Assembly (NCBI GenBank): GCA_039182125.1
Contig: JBCDCH010000001.1
Location: 62,001-126,000 of the forward strand
DNA: 64,000 bases
Direction of reading: 5' to 3'
DNA from: Planctomycetota bacterium
GTDB taxonomy: Bacteria > Planctomycetota > Phycisphaerae > Tepidisphaerales > Tepidisphaeraceae
The position numbers were made by a program, and so were the translations under genes. This document shows positions 61,419 to 64,000 of the stretch, one piece after another (position 1 is the first letter of the stretch; each line of letters opens with the position of its first letter). The notes below the pieces were generated by a model. That model was not told the DNA's origin. It saw nothing but the letters and a program-made list of their open reading frames with translations, and did no database searches.

Positions 61419-62387
61419 CTAGCAGCGAAAGTAGCCTGGGTACTCCACTTGGATGCGTGTCTGCGCGCCGGGCTTCTCGTCTTCGAACTCCGGTAGCATG
61501 TCGAGCAGGTACTCGAGGCGATCGAGTTGCTCGTCGGTGAGTTCTTCACGCTGCTCTTCCGTTTCGACCGGCCCGTCAAAGACGACCTCGCCGTCTTCGA
61601 CAAGTTTGAAACGAAGGCCGTCCTCGTCACGGGTGACCGTTGCGGCCGAACCGTCGGCGGCGCTGTCGGAGATGACCACCTTGCCATCGGTGGGGAGCTT
61701 GGCCACGCCGGGGAAGAAAAACTCGTTCTCCATCTCAAGGAACTGTCCGTTACGTTCCAGCAGGAACGGGTGCCGCTCGCCGAGTTCGTCGCGCAGGACC
61801 TCGAGGTCAATCGCCATCTCCGCAAGCTCGGCCCGCTGCTGCTCAAGAATCTCCGGGGCCCAGCGTGCCTCGCCGGGTAGGACCCGGAAGATCATCGACG
61901 GGCGGATCTCCTGCTCGCCGAGTTCGACCTCGATGGTCCGCTCTTCGGCCCTACGGATGAGCGTGAGTTCGACCGTGTCGCCCGGCTCGTTCATGCGGAT
62001 CAGCGCGGTGAGCTGTTCGGTGTTGACCAGGAGCTGGTCGTTGAATTTCACGAGCACGTCGTTGGCCTCGAGGCCGGCTTCGGCCGCGGGGCTGTCCTCG
62101 ACGACCAGCTCGACCAACAGCCCGAGTCCTTCGTCCAGGCCGAGCTGCGACGCCAGCGCGGGGCTGACCTGCTCAGTGCCGATGCCGACGAACGCGACGA
62201 TCCGCGACTCGCCGCCTAAGTCACGCTCGCCATTGACCACGACGCGGATCTGCCCCTCACCTTCCTCAAGGATCACGGTGTCCAACTCATCTTCCACGAT
62301 GATCTCTGCCGGACCGTCGGCCAGTGCAAGGGGGACAAAGCCAAAAGCACAAACGGGCAAAACAAGTTTTTTCAACCATGCGTTCAT
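61419..62387 (-). CDS. Exported PDZ-domain protein
   Basis: 322 residues with a signal peptide (LVLPVCAFGFVPLALADG). Residues ~65-150 form a PDZ domain (GLGLLVELVVEDSPAAEAGL, EANDVLVKFNDQLLVNTEQL). The rest is acidic and contains a heptad-like stretch (EILEQQRAELAEMAIDLEVL). No protease domain is present, so it is likely a periplasmic adaptor. An AAGGAG site precedes the ATG. The anti-sigma and sigma genes lie directly upstream on the same strand (36-base gap), a layout shared with envelope-stress loci. Confidence 0.88.
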   Translation of the reverse strand: MNAWLKKLVLPVCAFGFVPLALADGPAEIIVEDELDTVILEEGEGQIRVVVNGERDLGGESRIVAFVGIGTEQVSPALASQLGLDEGLGLLVELVVEDSPAAEAGLEANDVLVKFNDQLLVNTEQLTALIRMNEPGDTVELTLIRRAEERTIEVELGEQEIRPSMIFRVLPGEARWAPEILEQQRAELAEMAIDLEVLRDELGERHPFLLERNGQFLEMENEFFFPGVAKLPTDGKVVISDSAADGSAATVTRDEDGLRFKLVEDGEVVFDGPVETEEQREELTDEQLDRLEYLLDMLPEFEDEKPGAQTRIQVEYPGYFRC

Positions 62388-62423
62388 CGGAAATCTCCTT
62401 CAACTTGGGTTTGTTGGGTTGCG

Positions 62424-62834
62424 TCAATCGACGCGGTAATCGGTGAGATACAAGTCGGCCGTAGGGACGGCGATGGCGATGCGGGTTCGACCGTCGACGG
62501 TCACGAACTCCGTCCGCCGGATGCCGGTGTTGCGGACCAACTGCATGGGCTCCTGGTCCACGTAGACCAGACCGGACTGATCATCGATCGGGATGAACTG
62601 ACTGGCCACGGGGACAAACGCCGGAGGTTGGGCCGCGAGTGCCGGTTGAGGCGACGGTGTCGACCGGGAACCGAGCAGCCCCAGCGTCGCCGTCACGGCC
62701 AAGGACGCCGCAACCGCCACACGCCAACCCGACGGCCCGCTACGCCGCGCGGGTAGCTGCACGGCAACGGGCCGGTGACCGTCGAGCGTGGCGTGGAAAT
62801 GCGCGGCCAGCCGTGTGTCCAGTTCGTCAATCAT
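62424..62834 (-). CDS. Putative anti-sigma factor (single-pass membrane protein)
   Basis: 136 residues. A short cytoplasmic part (~45 residues, DTRLAAHFHATLDGHR) is followed by one membrane helix (VAVAASLAVTATLGLLG) and a periplasmic part with beta-like sequence (SGLVYVDQEPMQLVRNTGIR). No zinc-binding anti-sigma motif is visible. Its start overlaps the end of the ECF sigma gene by eight bases, the usual arrangement of sigma/anti-sigma pairs. The role is inferred from position and topology. Confidence 0.72.
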   Translation of the reverse strand: MIDELDTRLAAHFHATLDGHRPVAVQLPARRSGPSGWRVAVAASLAVTATLGLLGSRSTPSPQPALAAQPPAFVPVASQFIPIDDQSGLVYVDQEPMQLVRNTGIRRTEFVTVDGRTRIAIAVPTADLYLTDYRVD

Positions 62835-63351
62835 CGCCCAACATCTCCTTCAACTGCTTCCGCCCCCGGCTCAGCCGCATGTCAACCGCCGCCGGTGAAC
62901 AGTCCAGCACCACGGCGATGTCGGCGCTACTCGCGCCTTCGTAGTACCGCATCGTCACCGCGAGCCGGGTCGGCTCGTCGAGCCGCGCCAGTGCCTCGGC
63001 GACCTCCGTGTCGGGCGATGTCTCCACCGGCGGCTCGCTCACCAGCCGCATCGTCGGTCGGCGTCGGCGGTGCACGTCATGGGCTGCGTTACGGACCGTC
63101 CGCAAAAGCCAGCCCCGAAACGCAGCGGGCGCTTCCAAGTTCGGCAGCGCCCGCCATGCTTTGAGCAGTGCGTCCTGCACCGCGTCGGCCGCGAGGTCGG
63201 CATCGCCGAGGACCGCGTACGCCACGGACAATGCCGCGCGTTCGTTGCGGTCGGCGAGTTGACCGAATGCGACCGTGTCGCCGTCGGCCGCCTTGCGGAC
63301 CAGGACCGGGTCGGCCGCTGCGTCATGGATGGTGTGGCTCTGCCGCAACAT
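62827..63351 (-). CDS. ECF-type RNA polymerase sigma factor
   Basis: 174 residues from the ATG at 63351 (a GTG at 63399 would add 16). Region 2 contains LAADAVQDALLKAWRALPN and FRGWLLRTVRNAAHDVHRRR; region 4 contains EPTRLAVTMRYYEGASSADI and SPAAVDMRLSRGRKQLKEML. It would direct RNA polymerase to a stress-type regulon, held in check by the overlapping downstream gene. The target promoters are unknown. Confidence 0.93.
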   Translation of the reverse strand: MLRQSHTIHDAAADPVLVRKAADGDTVAFGQLADRNERAALSVAYAVLGDADLAADAVQDALLKAWRALPNLEAPAAFRGWLLRTVRNAAHDVHRRRRPTMRLVSEPPVETSPDTEVAEALARLDEPTRLAVTMRYYEGASSADIAVVLDCSPAAVDMRLSRGRKQLKEMLGDD

Positions 63352-63409
63352 ACGTTCCGATTCTCGGGTAAGACGCACGCCGCGGGGAAGACCTAACACG
63401 CAAAAACAA

Positions 63410-63997
63410 TCATCCCGCGATCACCTGCGTCTCGATCACCTTGCAGGTCGTGTAGGCGAAAACCGCGGAGATGATGATCCCGCCGAAGCCCCACCCCAGC
63501 ACCAACGCCAACAACGGCACCGCCATCCCCACGCCCACAGCCGCCGCGAATGACCCGCTGAACCCGTAGGTCAGCCCGATCAGCGAACCGGCCACGGCAT
63601 AGAACAACGCCCCAAACCCAATCAGGATCACGAACATCAACGCGACCTCGCCGCCGCTCGGCTCCGCACCGGCCAACAGCGAGTAGCTCGTCATCGACGC
63701 ACACGTCCCGGCAACCAAGCCCATCAGCACACCCCAGATCACCCCGCAAACTGCCCCGGTGATCGCGCAGTACACCGGCAACGGCAACCGGTCATCGGGG
63801 GCGTTGTTTGCCTCGCGGCGGCTGCGGACCCGCTCGGCCTGCACCGCCGCCGCCCCGCCCATTGCCCCGGTCGGCGTGGCCTGCAAGTGTGCCGTGTTCA
63901 CCCGCTCGCCACATCCGGGGCACTTCAAGCGCTTGCCCAGATGTTCGTCCTTGAACTTGAGCTTCGTGTCGCAGGCCGGGCAGCGGATGGATTGCAT
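63410..63997 (-). CDS. Membrane protein with N-terminal zinc ribbon
   Basis: 195 residues. The N terminus is a zinc ribbon with two CxxC pairs (IRCPACDTKLKF and RLKCPGCGER), followed by a linker and about four membrane segments (YCAITGAVCGVIWGVLMGLV; VALMFVILIGFGALFYAVAG; AAVGVGMAVPLLALVLGWGF; IIISAVFAYTTCKVIE). This layout is common among planctomycete proteins of unknown function. It lies 58 bases upstream of the sigma gene on the same strand. Confidence 0.85.
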   Translation of the reverse strand: MQSIRCPACDTKLKFKDEHLGKRLKCPGCGERVNTAHLQATPTGAMGGAAAVQAERVRSRREANNAPDDRLPLPVYCAITGAVCGVIWGVLMGLVAGTCASMTSYSLLAGAEPSGGEVALMFVILIGFGALFYAVAGSLIGLTYGFSGSFAAAVGVGMAVPLLALVLGWGFGGIIISAVFAYTTCKVIETQVIAG

Positions 63998-64000
63998 CGG

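Overview
The window is about 64 kb of high-GC bacterial DNA that looks like a planctomycete of the Phycisphaerae type. This is an inference from gene content: two pseudopilin-like proteins with the H-x9-DG C-terminal signature, a PEP-CTERM protein, a very large extracellular protein with an LEPR-XLL-like N terminus, many glycoside hydrolases, and a mix of Shine-Dalgarno and apparently leaderless starts. No tRNA, rRNA, CRISPR array, insertion sequence or prophage was found.

Left part (1-11.6 kb): the 5' part of a giant surface protein (runs off the left edge), then a four-gene MacAB/TolC-like export operon on the minus strand. 11.6-31 kb is a carbohydrate region. On the minus strand it holds a GH10 xylanase, a pseudopilin, a LacI regulator with two palindromic operators at its own promoter, a GH3 beta-xylosidase-like enzyme, a TIR-NB-ARC-TPR STAND protein, a secreted GH2 enzyme, a PEP-CTERM protein and a second pseudopilin. 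On the plus strand follow an aldose 1-epimerase, a GH78 alpha-L-rhamnosidase-like enzyme and a GH140/apiosidase-like enzyme. Together these suggest breakdown of xylan and of rhamnose/apiose-containing pectic chains, with extracellular depolymerisation and cytoplasmic trimming.

Middle part (31-49 kb): a serine hydrolase, a GNAT enzyme, a membrane-anchored unknown and a Uma2-family protein. Next comes a thiC gene preceded by a TPP riboswitch and followed by five closely packed genes on the same strand. A coiled-coil lipoprotein, a Xer-type tyrosine recombinase, a cluster of small lipoprotein/propeller genes and an MFS transporter complete this part.

Right part (49-64 kb): a pyruvate carboxylase gene broken by an apparent deletion/frameshift, next to the biotin ligase that would modify it. 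Then come an alpha/beta-hydrolase-like lipoprotein, a beta-propeller protein, a sigma-54 enhancer-binding protein divergent from a SpoIIE-type phosphatase, a MarR-DoxX-SnoaL stress-like cassette, an isolated ATP synthase gamma gene, a PDZ protein, an ECF sigma factor with a likely anti-sigma partner, and a zinc-ribbon membrane protein.

The most notable signals beyond gene calls are these: a repeated promoter geometry (a TANNNT hexamer 6-8 bases before the ATG) that suggests leaderless mRNAs for many genes; the TIR STAND protein with an array of 126-bp repeats; the twin LacI operators; TGTGAC direct repeats at about 20-bp spacing in front of carbohydrate genes; and the microhomology deletion in the pyruvate carboxylase gene.
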